DNA of 64,000 bases from NCBI RefSeq assembly GCF_003339685.1, contig NZ_QPKI01000013.1:29322-93321 (forward strand), read 5' to 3'. Below are positions 42,698 through 50,434 of the stretch, piece by piece. Below the pieces are notes generated by a model that was given only the letters and a program-made list of their open reading frames with translations, did no database searches and was not told the origin of the DNA. Positions within the stretch are counted from its first letter, which is position 1, and every line of letters begins with the position of its first letter. A program made the translations under genes and the position numbers. This stretch comes from Halomonas sp. DQ26W (lineage in GTDB: Bacteria > Pseudomonadota > Gammaproteobacteria > Pseudomonadales > Halomonadaceae).

Positions 42698-43930
42698 ATG
42701 CCCTACTCGACGAACCACAAGGCCAAATCGCGGGAACGCATCCTCAAATCCGCTATCGAGCTGTTCAGCCGCAAAGGCTTCGAGAAGGTCTCCATCGGCC
42801 AGATCATGAAGCTGGCCAAGATGACCCATGGCGCCTTCTACGCGCACTTCTCCTCGAAGGAAGCGCTCTACCATGCCTCGGTGCGGGAAACCCTGGAGGG
42901 CAGCCGCGCGGCCAGGCTGGTCAAGGGGCCGCTCTCGGTAAAGCACCTGATGGACCTGGTCGCCAACTGCTGGAACCTCCAGGAGCTGGAACGCAAGCGC
43001 AAGCCGGGCCCCGAGTCGGTGCTGTTCAACGAGATCGGCAACGAGAACGCCGAGATCCGCACGCTCTTCGAAGCCTCCTACCTGAGCGTGAAGAAGATGC
43101 TGGAAACCCGGCTCATCGCCCTGAGCCGCCTGAAGAAACTGCCCTTCGAACCCGACCGCGAGGTCATCGCCGACAAGTCCCGCGCCATTCTCGCCTCCCT
43201 GGTGGGCTCCGTGGCCATCGCCAAGAGCCTGCCCGGCGAGCAGGAGCGCCAGCACATCCTCAACGCCGCCCAGCGCAACATCCTGCAGATGCTCGGTGTC
43301 AACGAGAGCGAGCTGGAGAGCATGCTGGGCGAGGCAGGGCAGGAGCGGAGCCCCGCGTGGCATACTTCTGTGCGCCGAGCCCGGCTCTGCTCAGGGGCCG
43401 ACCCGCTTGGACTCACCGGCGAAGACGCTCAGGCCCAGCCAGCGATGCATGTCGGCCTGCAGCTGGCGCTCCCCGGTCAGTTGAAGCTTGCCGCTGTCTT
43501 GTGCCTCCACCACGCTCATCAGGCCCATCCAGATGGCGGTCATGGTGCGCAGGTCGCTGACCACGTAGAGGTCGACATCGTGGCCGGGGTCCTTCTTGCA
43601 GAGGTCGACGACGCCATCCGCGCTCGACTTGTCGATGATCAGCCACCACTTCGCCCGCCTGGGCGTCACGTCGTGGTACAGAATCTGAATCGTGATACGC
43701 CGGGCCGGCAGAGGCTCGGGATTGAGGTTGCGGCGCATGTCCCACATCAGCAGCGAGGGATCGAGGTTCTTCATGGAGAGCTGCGTTTCCAGCCAGCGCT
43801 GTCCCCAGCAGCCCATCGCCATGATCACCGGGCGCAGTTCCTCGCCGGCCTCGGTCAGTTGGTAGAGCGGGTTGCCGCTTGCGGGGTCGTGTTGACGGCT
43901 CACCACGCCGAGCGCCTCCAGTTCGCGTAG
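42698..43930 (+). CDS. TetR family regulator whose frame runs on into the opposite gene
   Basis: The first about 210 residues are a normal TetR protein: helix-turn-helix VSIGQIMKLAKMTHGAFYAHFSSKEALYHA at about 32-62 and a helical ligand domain ending about NESELESMLGEAG. The expected stop near 43340 is missing. The same frame stays open for another 590 bases, antisense to the HxlR gene, giving a 410-residue product with a histidine-rich, non-globular tail. The other two frames also lack an early stop, so a fusion or deletion at the gene's 3' end is likely. The regulator probably represses the divergent fabF. Confidence 0.75.
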   Translation: MPYSTNHKAKSRERILKSAIELFSRKGFEKVSIGQIMKLAKMTHGAFYAHFSSKEALYHASVRETLEGSRAARLVKGPLSVKHLMDLVANCWNLQELERKRKPGPESVLFNEIGNENAEIRTLFEASYLSVKKMLETRLIALSRLKKLPFEPDREVIADKSRAILASLVGSVAIAKSLPGEQERQHILNAAQRNILQMLGVNESELESMLGEAGQERSPAWHTSVRRARLCSGADPLGLTGEDAQAQPAMHVGLQLALPGQLKLAAVLCLHHAHQAHPDGGHGAQVADHVEVDIVAGVLLAEVDDAIRARLVDDQPPLRPPGRHVVVQNLNRDTPGRQRLGIEVAAHVPHQQRGIEVLHGELRFQPALSPAAHRHDHRAQFLAGLGQLVERVAACGVVLTAHHAERLQFA

Positions 43931-44098
43931 CCGCTTCGACAGCAGGGCCGGCGAGATATGCGGCAGGCCACGGCGAAGGTCATTGAAGCGGTGGCTGCCG
44001 CACAAGAGCTTACGGATGACCAGGATGGTCCAGCGGGTGCCCAATACCTCCGAGGCCATGGCCCCGGGGCAGAACTGCTTGTATCCCCAGTCAGTCAT
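43391..44098 (-). CDS. HxlR family transcriptional regulator with C-terminal SCP2-like domain
   Basis: 235 residues, start MTDWGYKQFCPGAMASEVLG. The HxlR winged helix runs about 10-105: TRWTILVIRKLLCGSHRFNDLRRGLP, ISPALLSKRLRELEALGVV, YQLTEAGEELRPVI. The C-terminal part (about 125-235) has ARRITIQILYHDVTPRRAKWWLII and LYVVSDLRTMTAIWMGLMS, resembling the SCP2-type sterol-carrier fold often fused to HxlR. It is divergent from an FAD oxidoreductase relic, which it probably once controlled, and the TetR frame overlaps it antisense. Confidence 0.85.
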   Translation of the reverse strand: MTDWGYKQFCPGAMASEVLGTRWTILVIRKLLCGSHRFNDLRRGLPHISPALLSKRLRELEALGVVSRQHDPASGNPLYQLTEAGEELRPVIMAMGCWGQRWLETQLSMKNLDPSLLMWDMRRNLNPEPLPARRITIQILYHDVTPRRAKWWLIIDKSSADGVVDLCKKDPGHDVDLYVVSDLRTMTAIWMGLMSVVEAQDSGKLQLTGERQLQADMHRWLGLSVFAGESKRVGP

Positions 44099-44179
44099 CG
44101 AATTGCCTCCTCGGGGCGGCGTATCGACGGCGCTGTCCATGTGGTACAGATCGTGAATTCCTGTCGCGCCGGCGCTTCA

Positions 44180-44191
44180 ACTAAGTTTAGT
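44180..44191. promoter_or_regulatory. palindrome between HxlR and the FAD oxidoreductase
   Basis: ACTAA-GT-TTAGT, 82 bp upstream of the HxlR start. HxlR regulators bind short A+T-rich palindromes, so this is a likely operator. A direct repeat CAAGACCTG(G/A)AAC at 44234 and 44249 lies nearer the oxidoreductase. Confidence 0.45.
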
Positions 44192-44286
44192 CGTACGTCT
44201 TTCTCTTGGCTTCGTATGGCGAGTTTTGGCGACCAAGACCTGGAACAACAAGACCTGAAACATTGGTGACGACAGGAGCCCTGACC

Positions 44287-45625
44287 ATGAAAGCCACAAC
44301 ACTCGAGGGTACCGAGATCGAATTGAGCCCGGACATGCTGGCCGGCTTGAAGCTCCAGCTTCAGGGCCCGCTGTTGACGCCGGAGGGCCCGGACTACGAA
44401 GCCTCGCGTCGCCTGTGGAACGCCATGATCGACCGGCGGCCGGCTATGGTGGTGCGCTGCCTTGGGGTCGCCGACGTGATGGCGTGCGTGCGCTTCGCCC
44501 GTGAGCACGACCTGCTGCTCTGCATCAAGGGGGGGGCGGCCACAACATCGCAGGCCTGGCGGTGGCCGATGGCGCGCTGATGCTCGACCTTTCGCTGATG
44601 CGCGGGGTCTGGGTCGACCGCGAACGCCGGGTGGCCCATGCCCAGGCGGGGTGTGTGCTCGGTGACGTGGACCGCGAGACCCAGGTGTATGGCCTGGCCA
44701 CCGTGCTCGGCTTCATCTCCACCACCGGCATCGCCGGGCTCACCCTGGAAGGCGGCTTCGGCTACCTGAGCCGGCGCTGGGGCTATACCACCGATAATGT
44801 GCTGGGCATGGACGTGGTGACTCCCGACGGCAGCCTGGTGCATGCCAGTGCCGATGAGCATGCCGACCTGTTCTGGGGCCTGCGCGGCGGCGGCAACTTC
44901 GGCGTGGTAACCGGCTTCGACTACCAGTTGTACCCCGTCGGTCCGAGCAGGCTCCGCCCGAGTTGACCCTGGTCGCCCTGATGCGTCCCGCGCCGCCGGC
45001 CCTCTGGCTGCCCAAGGAGTACCACGGCCAGCCGATCGTGGCGCTGCTTGCCTGCTATAGCGGTGACCCGAAGGAGGGCGAGTTGGTGGCCGCGCCGATC
45101 AAGGCATTTGGCCAGCCCATCGGCGACGTGCTGGTGCGGCGGCCCTATGCGCAGATGCAGAAGTTGCTCGATGCCACCCAGCCCAAGGGGCGGCGCTACT
45201 ACTGGAAGAGCGAGTACCTACCGGGTATCGAGCCCGCGCTGTGCGACAAGGCGATCGAGCATGCCGGACGCATCCGCTCGCCGCACTCGGCGGTGATCCT
45301 GTTCCAGCTGGGCGGCGCCCTGAACCGGCATGACGACGACCATTCGGCCGTGGGCAACCGCGATGCACGCTATGTCTTCAACGCGGGTGGCGCCTGGGAA
45401 TCGGCGGAGGACGACGCGGCGAACATCGCCTGGGCCCGCGAGGCGTGGGACGACCTGAAGGCCTTCTCCACCGGCGGTACCTACATCAATTTCTTGACCG
45501 AGGACGAAGGCCCGGAGCGCATTGAAGCGGCCCTTGGTCCGGCGCTCCAGCGGCTCGCCGAGATCAAGTGTCGCTGGGACCCGGACAACCGCTTGCGCGT
45601 CAATCGCAACATCGCACCCGGCTGA
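44287..45625 (+). pseudogene. FAD-binding (berberine-bridge type) oxidoreductase with frameshift and deletion
   Basis: Three consecutive frames make one protein. Frame 1 (44287-44580) starts MKATTLEGTEIELSPDM and reaches CIKGG. It breaks at a run of eight G residues (44529-44536), where relatives read GGGHN. Frame 2 continues IAGLAVADGALMLDLSLMRG and the FAD-binding TTGIAGLTLEGGFGYLSRRWG up to YPVGP (44947). Frame 3 (from 44942) resumes SEQAPPELTLVALMRPAPP and runs to the BBE-type end WDPDNRLRVNRNIAPG (45625). About 35 residues appear missing at the second break. The original enzyme would carry covalently bound FAD. It is divergent from the HxlR gene. Confidence 0.88.
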
Positions 45626-45744
45626 GTCGGGCGCTTGCCGTTTAAGCCGTTCGGTGGCCTGCGCCTAGGCTGCCTGTTTTACCGTGAGGTGGGTGAAAAC
45701 GCGCTCATCCGAACAGGCTTCGGTCGTCACCCATGGCGTTCGTA

Positions 45745-45772
45745 TTGACGTACGTACCTGAAGACGTACAAT
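45745..45772 (+). promoter_or_regulatory. promoter and operator of the phd-type toxin-antitoxin operon
   Basis: TTGACG and TACAAT separated by 16 bases form a strong sigma-70 promoter. A direct repeat GACGTAC at 45747-45753 and 45763-45769 overlaps both hexamers; autorepression by the antitoxin is expected. Confidence 0.7.
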
Positions 45773-45804
45773 TGATGAAAGGGTGAACACACCAGAGGTG
45801 GACC

Positions 45805-46047
45805 ATGACCGGAATAACCGCAACTGAGGCACGCAGCAACCTGTATCGGTTGATCGATGAAACGGCTGAATCTCACCAGCCGATCGTTATCCTGGGTAAG
45901 CGGAATAAAGCCGTCCTGGTGTCCGAAGAAGACTGGTCGGCCATTCAGGAAACGCTATACCTGCTTTCTGTGCCCGGCATGCGGGAGTCTATTCGCGAGG
46001 GGATGGATGCCCCTGTCGATGAGTGCGACGAGGAGCTCGACTGGTGA
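45805..46047 (+). CDS. type II antitoxin, Phd/YefM family
   Basis: 80 residues. The N-terminal ITATEARSNLYRLIDETAESHQPIVILGKRNKAVLVSEEDWSAIQETLYLL is the DNA-binding Phd/YefM fold; the acidic end (SIREGMDAPVDECDEELDW) should wrap the toxin. It overlaps the toxin gene by four bases. The product neutralises the partner RNase and represses the operon. Confidence 0.93.
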   Translation: MTGITATEARSNLYRLIDETAESHQPIVILGKRNKAVLVSEEDWSAIQETLYLLSVPGMRESIREGMDAPVDECDEELDW

Positions 46048-46307
46048 CATGGAAGTTGGTCTATACCAAGCAAGCCCAGAAAGATGCCAAGAAGCTGGCC
46101 TCCAGCGGACTGAAACCAAAAGCTCAGGAATTGCTGGCACTGATTGCAGAAGACCCGTATCGGAAGCCGCCTCCGTTTGAGAAGCTTATCGGTGATCTTG
46201 CGGGAGCCTACTCACGCCGCATCAATATTCAGCATCGTCTGGTGTACCAGGTGCTTGAAGGCGAACGAGTCATTAAAGTTCTCCGGCTCTGGAGTCATTA
46301 CGATTGA
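46044..46307 (+). CDS. type II toxin, YoeB/Txe-type mRNA interferase
   Basis: 87 residues, GTG start overlapping the antitoxin stop (GTGA). YoeB cuts mRNA in the ribosomal A-site. Residues match the catalytic set: E46 in PPFEKL, R65 in IQHRLVYQV, and the terminal H85-Y86 in SHYD. It is distinct from the second YoeB at 49532. The 263 bases after it to katG hold an imperfect hairpin (ATGCC-TTC-GGCAT near 46472) and no gene. Confidence 0.92.
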   Translation: MTWKLVYTKQAQKDAKKLASSGLKPKAQELLALIAEDPYRKPPPFEKLIGDLAGAYSRRINIQHRLVYQVLEGERVIKVLRLWSHYD

Positions 46308-46570
46308 TGCCTAACCGCTTTTTACGGACAATTTTTCTACTGCTTCGGACATTAGCCTTCTGGTGGTTGCCCTCATAGCCTGCCCCTATCGAGGCGAAAG
46401 CCTCCCTTCGCCTTGACGGCTTCGGTCCTGAATCCTTCACTAATACTGATGGCTTATAGGAACCCTCAATGCCTTCGGCATAGGGCCGGTAGGTGTTTAC
46501 AAAAAATGAGGCGATACGGCTGTGTCGGCTCAAATTGCCTGTAGGCCACCATCTAGTCGAGGAGAATACC

Positions 46571-48769
46571 GTGTCTGATCAGAAGCCTACGCGCCAGGAG
46601 TGGGGGGCACGCACCACGTCCTGTCTGCAGGGGAACGAGCACTGGTGGCCCGACCAGCTCAGGCTCAATATTCTTCACCAGAAACCCCCCGACGCCAGTC
46701 TGTTCGGTGCCGACTTCAGCTATGCCGAGGCGTTCTCGCAGCTCGACGTCGACGAACTGTGCGCCGACCTCGATGCCTTGATGACCGACTCCCAGGAGTG
46801 GTGGCCCGCCGACTGGGGACACTACGGGCCGTTCTTCATACGCATGTCGTGGCACGCGGCCGGCACCTACCGCGCGGTCGACGGCCGCGGTGGTGGCGGC
46901 ACCGGCGCCCAGCGCTTCGCACCGCTCAACAGCCGGCCCGACAACGGCAACCTGGACAAGGCGCGCCGACTGCTCTGGCCGATCAAGCAGAAGTACGGCG
47001 AGAAGATCTCCTGGGCCGACCTGTTGGTTCTCGCCGGCAACCGGGCGCTGGAGACGATGGGCTTTCGCACCTTCGGTTTCGGCTACGGCCGCGCCGATAT
47101 CTGGGCGCCGGAGGACGACATCTACTGGGGCCCCGAGACCGAGTGGCTCTCGACCAACGACGAGCGTTATACCGGCACCTGGGAAGACGGCAGCCGCACC
47201 CTCGATAACCCGCTCGCCGCGGTGCAGATGGGGCTGATCTACGTCAACCCGGAGGGCCCGAACGGCGTTCCCGACGCGATGAAGTCCGCCCAGGACGTAC
47301 GCGAGACCTTCGCCCGCATGGGTATGAACGACCGCGAGACCGTCGCCTTGACAGTTGGCGGCCACACCTTCGGCAAGATGCACGGCAACGGCTCGCCCGA
47401 TGCCGTCGGCGACGCGCCCGAGGCCGCAAAGATCCACCAGCAGGGCATCGGCTGGGCCAACAAGAACGAGACCGGCCTTGGTGAGTACACCGTGACCTCA
47501 GGCCTCGAAGGCGCCTGGACCCCGACGCCGACCCAATGGGGCAACGCCTACCTCAACACCATCTTCGCCCACCAGTGGGAGGTCAAGAAGTCGCCCGCGG
47601 GTGCGAACCAGTGGGAGCCGGTCGAGGTGAAGGAGGGGTTCTGGGTGCCCGATGCCCACGTCGAAGGCAAGAAGAACCCGCCGGTGATGAACACCGCCGA
47701 CATGGCGATGATCACCGATCCCGCCTATCTCGAGATCGCCAAGGAATTCCACCAGAACCCCGAGCAGCTCGCCGACGAGTTCGCCCGTGCCTGGTACAAG
47801 CTGCTGCATCGCGACTTGGGCCCACGCGCCCGCTATCTCGGCCCGCAGGTGCCCGACGAGGTGCTCGTCTGGCAGGACCCGGTGCCCGAGCACCAGGGGC
47901 CGCTGGTCAACGAGCAGCAGATCGCCACCCTCAAGCAGCAGATCGCCGACGCCGGCCTCAGCGCCAAGCAGCTGGTGGGCACCGCCTGGGCTGCGGCCTG
48001 CACCTACCGCCAGACCGACCACCGCGGCGGCGCCAACGGCGCGCGCATCCGTCTCGAGCCGCAAACCGGCTGGGACATCAGCCTGCGCTCCGGCGTGTTT
48101 GATGTGATCGACCGGCTCGACAAGATCAGGGGCGATTCGGACGCCAACATCTCGCTGGCGGACATGATCGTGCTGGGTGGCAGCGTCGGCGTGGAGATGG
48201 CGGCCAAGGCGGCCGGGCACAACGTCACCGTGCCCTTCACCCCGGGCCGCACCGACGCCACCCAGGAGATGACTGAGGTGGATACCCACGCCTACCTGGA
48301 GCCGAGGCACGACGCCTTCCGCAACTACATGCAGCCCCAGGTGACCTCCATCCCGGCCGAGCACCTGATGATCGACCGCGCCTTCATGCTCAACCTCAGC
48401 GTACCGCAGATGACCGCACTGCTCGGCGGCATGCGCGCCATCGGCGTCAACGTGGGTGACAGCAACGACGGCATCCTCACCGACCGCCCCGGCCAGCTGA
48501 CCAACGACTTCTTCGTCAACCTCGTCGACATGGGCACCGTGTGGGAGCCCCTCGACGAGGAAGAGGAACGCTTCGAAGGCCGCAACCGCGCCACCGGCGA
48601 GAAAAAGTGGACGGCCACCCGCGTCGATCTCGTCTACGGCTCCAACTCCCAGCTACGCGCCATCGCCGAGGAGTACGCCGCCAACGGCGGTGAGGAGCGC
48701 ATGCTCGACCGCTTCGTGAAAGGCTGGGTCAAGGTCATGGAGAACGACCGCTTCGACCTGCACCGCTGA
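46571..48769 (+). CDS. katG: catalase-peroxidase
   Basis: 732 residues. KatG converts hydrogen peroxide to water and oxygen, and also acts as peroxidase. GTG start behind a GAGGAGA ribosome site. The distal heme site [10 protein letters not shown] (Trp and His), the Tyr of IYVNPEGP and the Met of ARMGMND, which make the Met-Tyr-Trp cross-link, are present, as is the proximal histidine in [13 protein letters not shown]. The C-terminal half repeats the fold without heme. OxyR control is expected but no clear site is identified. Toxin-antitoxin pairs lie on both sides. Confidence 0.97.
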   Translation: MSDQKPTRQEWGARTTSCLQGNEHWWPDQLRLNILHQKPPDASLFGADFSYAEAFSQLDVDELCADLDALMTDSQEWWPADWGHYGPFFIRMSWHAAGTYRAVDGRGGGGTGAQRFAPLNSRPDNGNLDKARRLLWPIKQKYGEKISWADLLVLAGNRALETMGFRTFGFGYGRADIWAPEDDIYWGPETEWLSTNDERYTGTWEDGSRTLDNPLAAVQMGLIYVNPEGPNGVPDAMKSAQDVRETFARMGMNDRETVALTVGGHTFGKMHGNGSPDAVGDAPEAAKIHQQGIGWANKNETGLGEYTVTSGLEGAWTPTPTQWGNAYLNTIFAHQWEVKKSPAGANQWEPVEVKEGFWVPDAHVEGKKNPPVMNTADMAMITDPAYLEIAKEFHQNPEQLADEFARAWYKLLHRDLGPRARYLGPQVPDEVLVWQDPVPEHQGPLVNEQQIATLKQQIADAGLSAKQLVGTAWAAACTYRQTDHRGGANGARIRLEPQTGWDISLRSGVFDVIDRLDKIRGDSDANISLADMIVLGGSVGVEMAAKAAGHNVTVPFTPGRTDATQEMTEVDTHAYLEPRHDAFRNYMQPQVTSIPAEHLMIDRAFMLNLSVPQMTALLGGMRAIGVNVGDSNDGILTDRPGQLTNDFFVNLVDMGTVWEPLDEEEERFEGRNRATGEKKWTATRVDLVYGSNSQLRAIAEEYAANGGEERMLDRFVKGWVKVMENDRFDLHR

Positions 48770-48810
48770 TGACAGGTCCGCGGTTGTAACGCGGGCCTCC
48801 TTCAAAACCG

Positions 48811-48850
48811 ACCCCGAAAGCTGGGTATCCAGGCTTCGGGGTATTTATTT
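48811..48850 (+). terminator. katG intrinsic terminator
   Basis: ACCCCGAA … TTCGGGGT (48811-48842) with AGC/GGC-like inner pairs, followed by ATTTATTT. The family A element has inserted directly after these T-rich bases. Confidence 0.85.
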
Positions 48851-49241
48851 GGTTCTTCACACTTTGGCGTGAACCTGCTCTGCACAGACTGCATTGTGGA
48901 AGGACGCCTCGGCGATAGCGACGCAGGCGCTCCTTGTTGGAGCGCTCGGTTCGGCGCCCCGACTCTGCATCGCGACTGGCGCCGAGAGGCGCCTTGGAGG
49001 GGCCCGCCGCCACGGCGATAACCGTAACGTTTCCAACACCGCCGGGAGGCCTGCGGCCTCCAGTCGTGATCTAAAGATACTCCTACAGCGCGGTTACTGC
49101 TGCCCTTGTTGGAGCGCTGGTTTCCATCGCGACTGGCGCCGTCAGGCGCCTTGGCGGAGGCCACGGCGTTGGCGATGGTCGCTGGCACTGGCAACCCCGC
49201 CGGGAGGCCTGCGGCCTCTTCACGCCAGTCTGCGTAGAACC
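48851..49241 (-). mobile_element. complete miniature element family A with 8-bp target duplication
   Basis: A 391-bp copy in the opposite orientation to the 22018 copy. Ends GGTTCT-TCACACTT-TGGCGTGAA (left) and the complement of GGTTCT-ACGCAGAC-TGGCGTGAA (right) are imperfect 23-bp inverted repeats. ATTTATTT flanks it on both sides (48843-48850 and 49242-49249), a perfect 8-bp target duplication. It carries one set of the internal palindromes, GGGAGGCCTGCGGCCTCC at 49044 and a second core at 49202, and GGCGCC hairpins. No frame resembles a transposase. The GG ends and 8-bp duplication resemble the ISL3 family; this is inference. Confidence 0.9.
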
Positions 49242-49325
49242 ATTTATTTCAACCTCATTCTTTCGTTGGCGTTGCCCTCAGTGTAACGGTTGTGTACGGT
49301 AGGTAAAAAGCTGCAGTAGACGGCT

Positions 49326-49525
49326 TAGGCTCTGCCCAAAAACTGGCTGCGCTCGGCCTACGGCGTTAAAAACCGGCTCAAAGTACTCATTTACACCCCG
49401 TAAACTCCGTTTTGGACTCGCGACATCCCTGTCGCTCGCTCTTCGAGCAGCGGAGCTGCCCAAATCGTCTATCCTGACGATTTGTCGCTGATTTTTGCCT
49501 TGTCTGGCCTTCGCTCGCCGCCTTT
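49326..49525 (+). mobile_element. miniature element family B, copy 3 (degraded right end)
   Basis: The left end TAGGCTCTGCCCAAAAA and the core GCGTTAAAAACCGGCTC, AAGTACTCATTTACACC, plus TTTTTGCCTTGTCTGGC match copies at 3432 and 26008. The right end keeps only a CTTTTC-like trace. It abuts the 3' end of the yoeB gene. Confidence 0.65.
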
Positions 49526-49531
49526 TCAGGA

Positions 49532-49786
49532 TCAGTAGTGGTATCGCAGCTGGGCAATGAGCAAAGCGTCATCCGTGACTTTATAAACGATGCGGTGCTC
49601 TTCGTTAATTCGACGGGACCAGTAACCTGCGAGGCTATGTTTGAGGGGCTCCGGTTTGCCGACACCTTCGAACGGTTCTCGTTTGGTTTCCTTGATCAGC
49701 TTATTGATTCGGCTAAGGGTCTTTTTGTCCGTTTTCTGCCAGTACAGATAGTCTTCCCAGGCGTTCTCGGAGAAGATGAGTTTCAT
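49532..49786 (-). CDS. yoeB: toxin YoeB, ribosome-dependent mRNA interferase
   Basis: 84 residues, the exact length of E. coli YoeB. The catalytic residues fall on the same numbers: E46, R65, H83 and Y84 (WSRRINEEHRIVYKV and the RYHY end). The start overlaps the antitoxin stop by four bases. Cleaves mRNA at the start of translation when freed from YefM. Confidence 0.96.
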   Translation of the reverse strand: MKLIFSENAWEDYLYWQKTDKKTLSRINKLIKETKREPFEGVGKPEPLKHSLAGYWSRRINEEHRIVYKVTDDALLIAQLRYHY

Positions 49787-50034
49787 TCAAGAAGTCCCTT
49801 TTCCTGACCCCCACCTTGCTCCAGTTCGGCGACAGACTCCAGCAGACGCTGGGCATTCTTTGGTGCGCGCAGGAGGTAGGCGGTCTCTTGCAGCGCCTCG
49901 TAGTCCTCAAGAGAGATCATCACCACGGACTGCGACTTGCTACGGGTGATGATCACAGGAGAATGGTCTTCGCAGACCTGCTCCATGGTTTTCGCTAGAT
50001 TGGTTCTTGCGGCTGTGTAGCTAATGGCATCCAT
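49783..50034 (-). CDS. yefM: antitoxin YefM
   Basis: 83 residues. MDAISYTAARTNLAKTMEQVCEDHSPVIITRSKSQSVVMISLEDYEALQETAYLL is the YefM DNA-binding domain; the C-terminus LLESVAELEQGGGQEKGLLE binds YoeB. A longer in-frame extension to 50646 exists but is antisense to vgrG and is rejected. Two TGTACA operator cores lie just upstream, so the operon is autoregulated. Confidence 0.95.
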   Translation of the reverse strand: MDAISYTAARTNLAKTMEQVCEDHSPVIITRSKSQSVVMISLEDYEALQETAYLLRAPKNAQRLLESVAELEQGGGQEKGLLE

Positions 50035-50045
50035 AAGGCTGCTCC

Positions 50046-50069
50046 TGTACAAGATCTTGTCCCTGTACA
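50046..50069 (-). promoter_or_regulatory. YefM operator (two TGTACA cores)
   Basis: TGTACA occurs at 50046-50051 and 50064-50069, 18 bp apart, just upstream of yefM. The E. coli YefM-YoeB operator also uses palindromes with a TGTACA core, so binding here is well supported. Confidence 0.8.
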
Positions 50070-50153
50070 TAATGCCGTACTGAAAAGCGTTTGACAATCG
50101 GCCGTATAGCGGCCGATTTCCCGCCGCTCCCTCCCCGCCGCTTCCTCCCCGCT

Positions 50154-50204
50154 GCACTCCAATACCGCTTCCAGCCCCTTGAGATTGGGGGAGGGCGGCA
50201 TAGG
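50154..50204 (-). pseudogene. short fragment of an HMG-CoA lyase gene
   Basis: 51 bases nearly identical to part of liuE at 58562-58612. The minus-strand frame gives [13 protein letters not shown] against [13 protein letters not shown] in the intact gene. Surrounding bases do not continue the match. It is a stray piece of a paralogue or of a gene-conversion event. Confidence 0.65.
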
Positions 50205-50343
50205 TTGTCAGTCTCCTTTGTAAGCCATTTCCTACACCGCTGTCGGCGAAGCCCCACAGATAACGGCTTTTGTCACTGGTATGCTCTCCGCGTTCGGCAC
50301 GATTGACTAATAAACGAATAACAGTGGTATCTCCAAAGGAATC

Positions 50344-50417
50344 GCTGAACAAATCGTCGAGCGAAATGAAGCGCAACGCAGCGATTCGCTCGTGTAGGCA
50401 TTTGTGCAGTGTTTCCC
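50344..50417. repeat. foldback sequence resembling paired insertion-sequence ends
   Basis: CTGAACAAAT…CGAGCGAAAT on the left and, in complement, CTGCACAAAT…CGAGCGAAT on the right form an imperfect inverted repeat. The right arm (50371-50417) is repeated at 26391-26434. It lies 18 bases ahead of vgrG. The rest of 50070-50434 has no gene. Confidence 0.5.
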
Positions 50418-50434
50418 AAACGCAGGGAGGCGTA

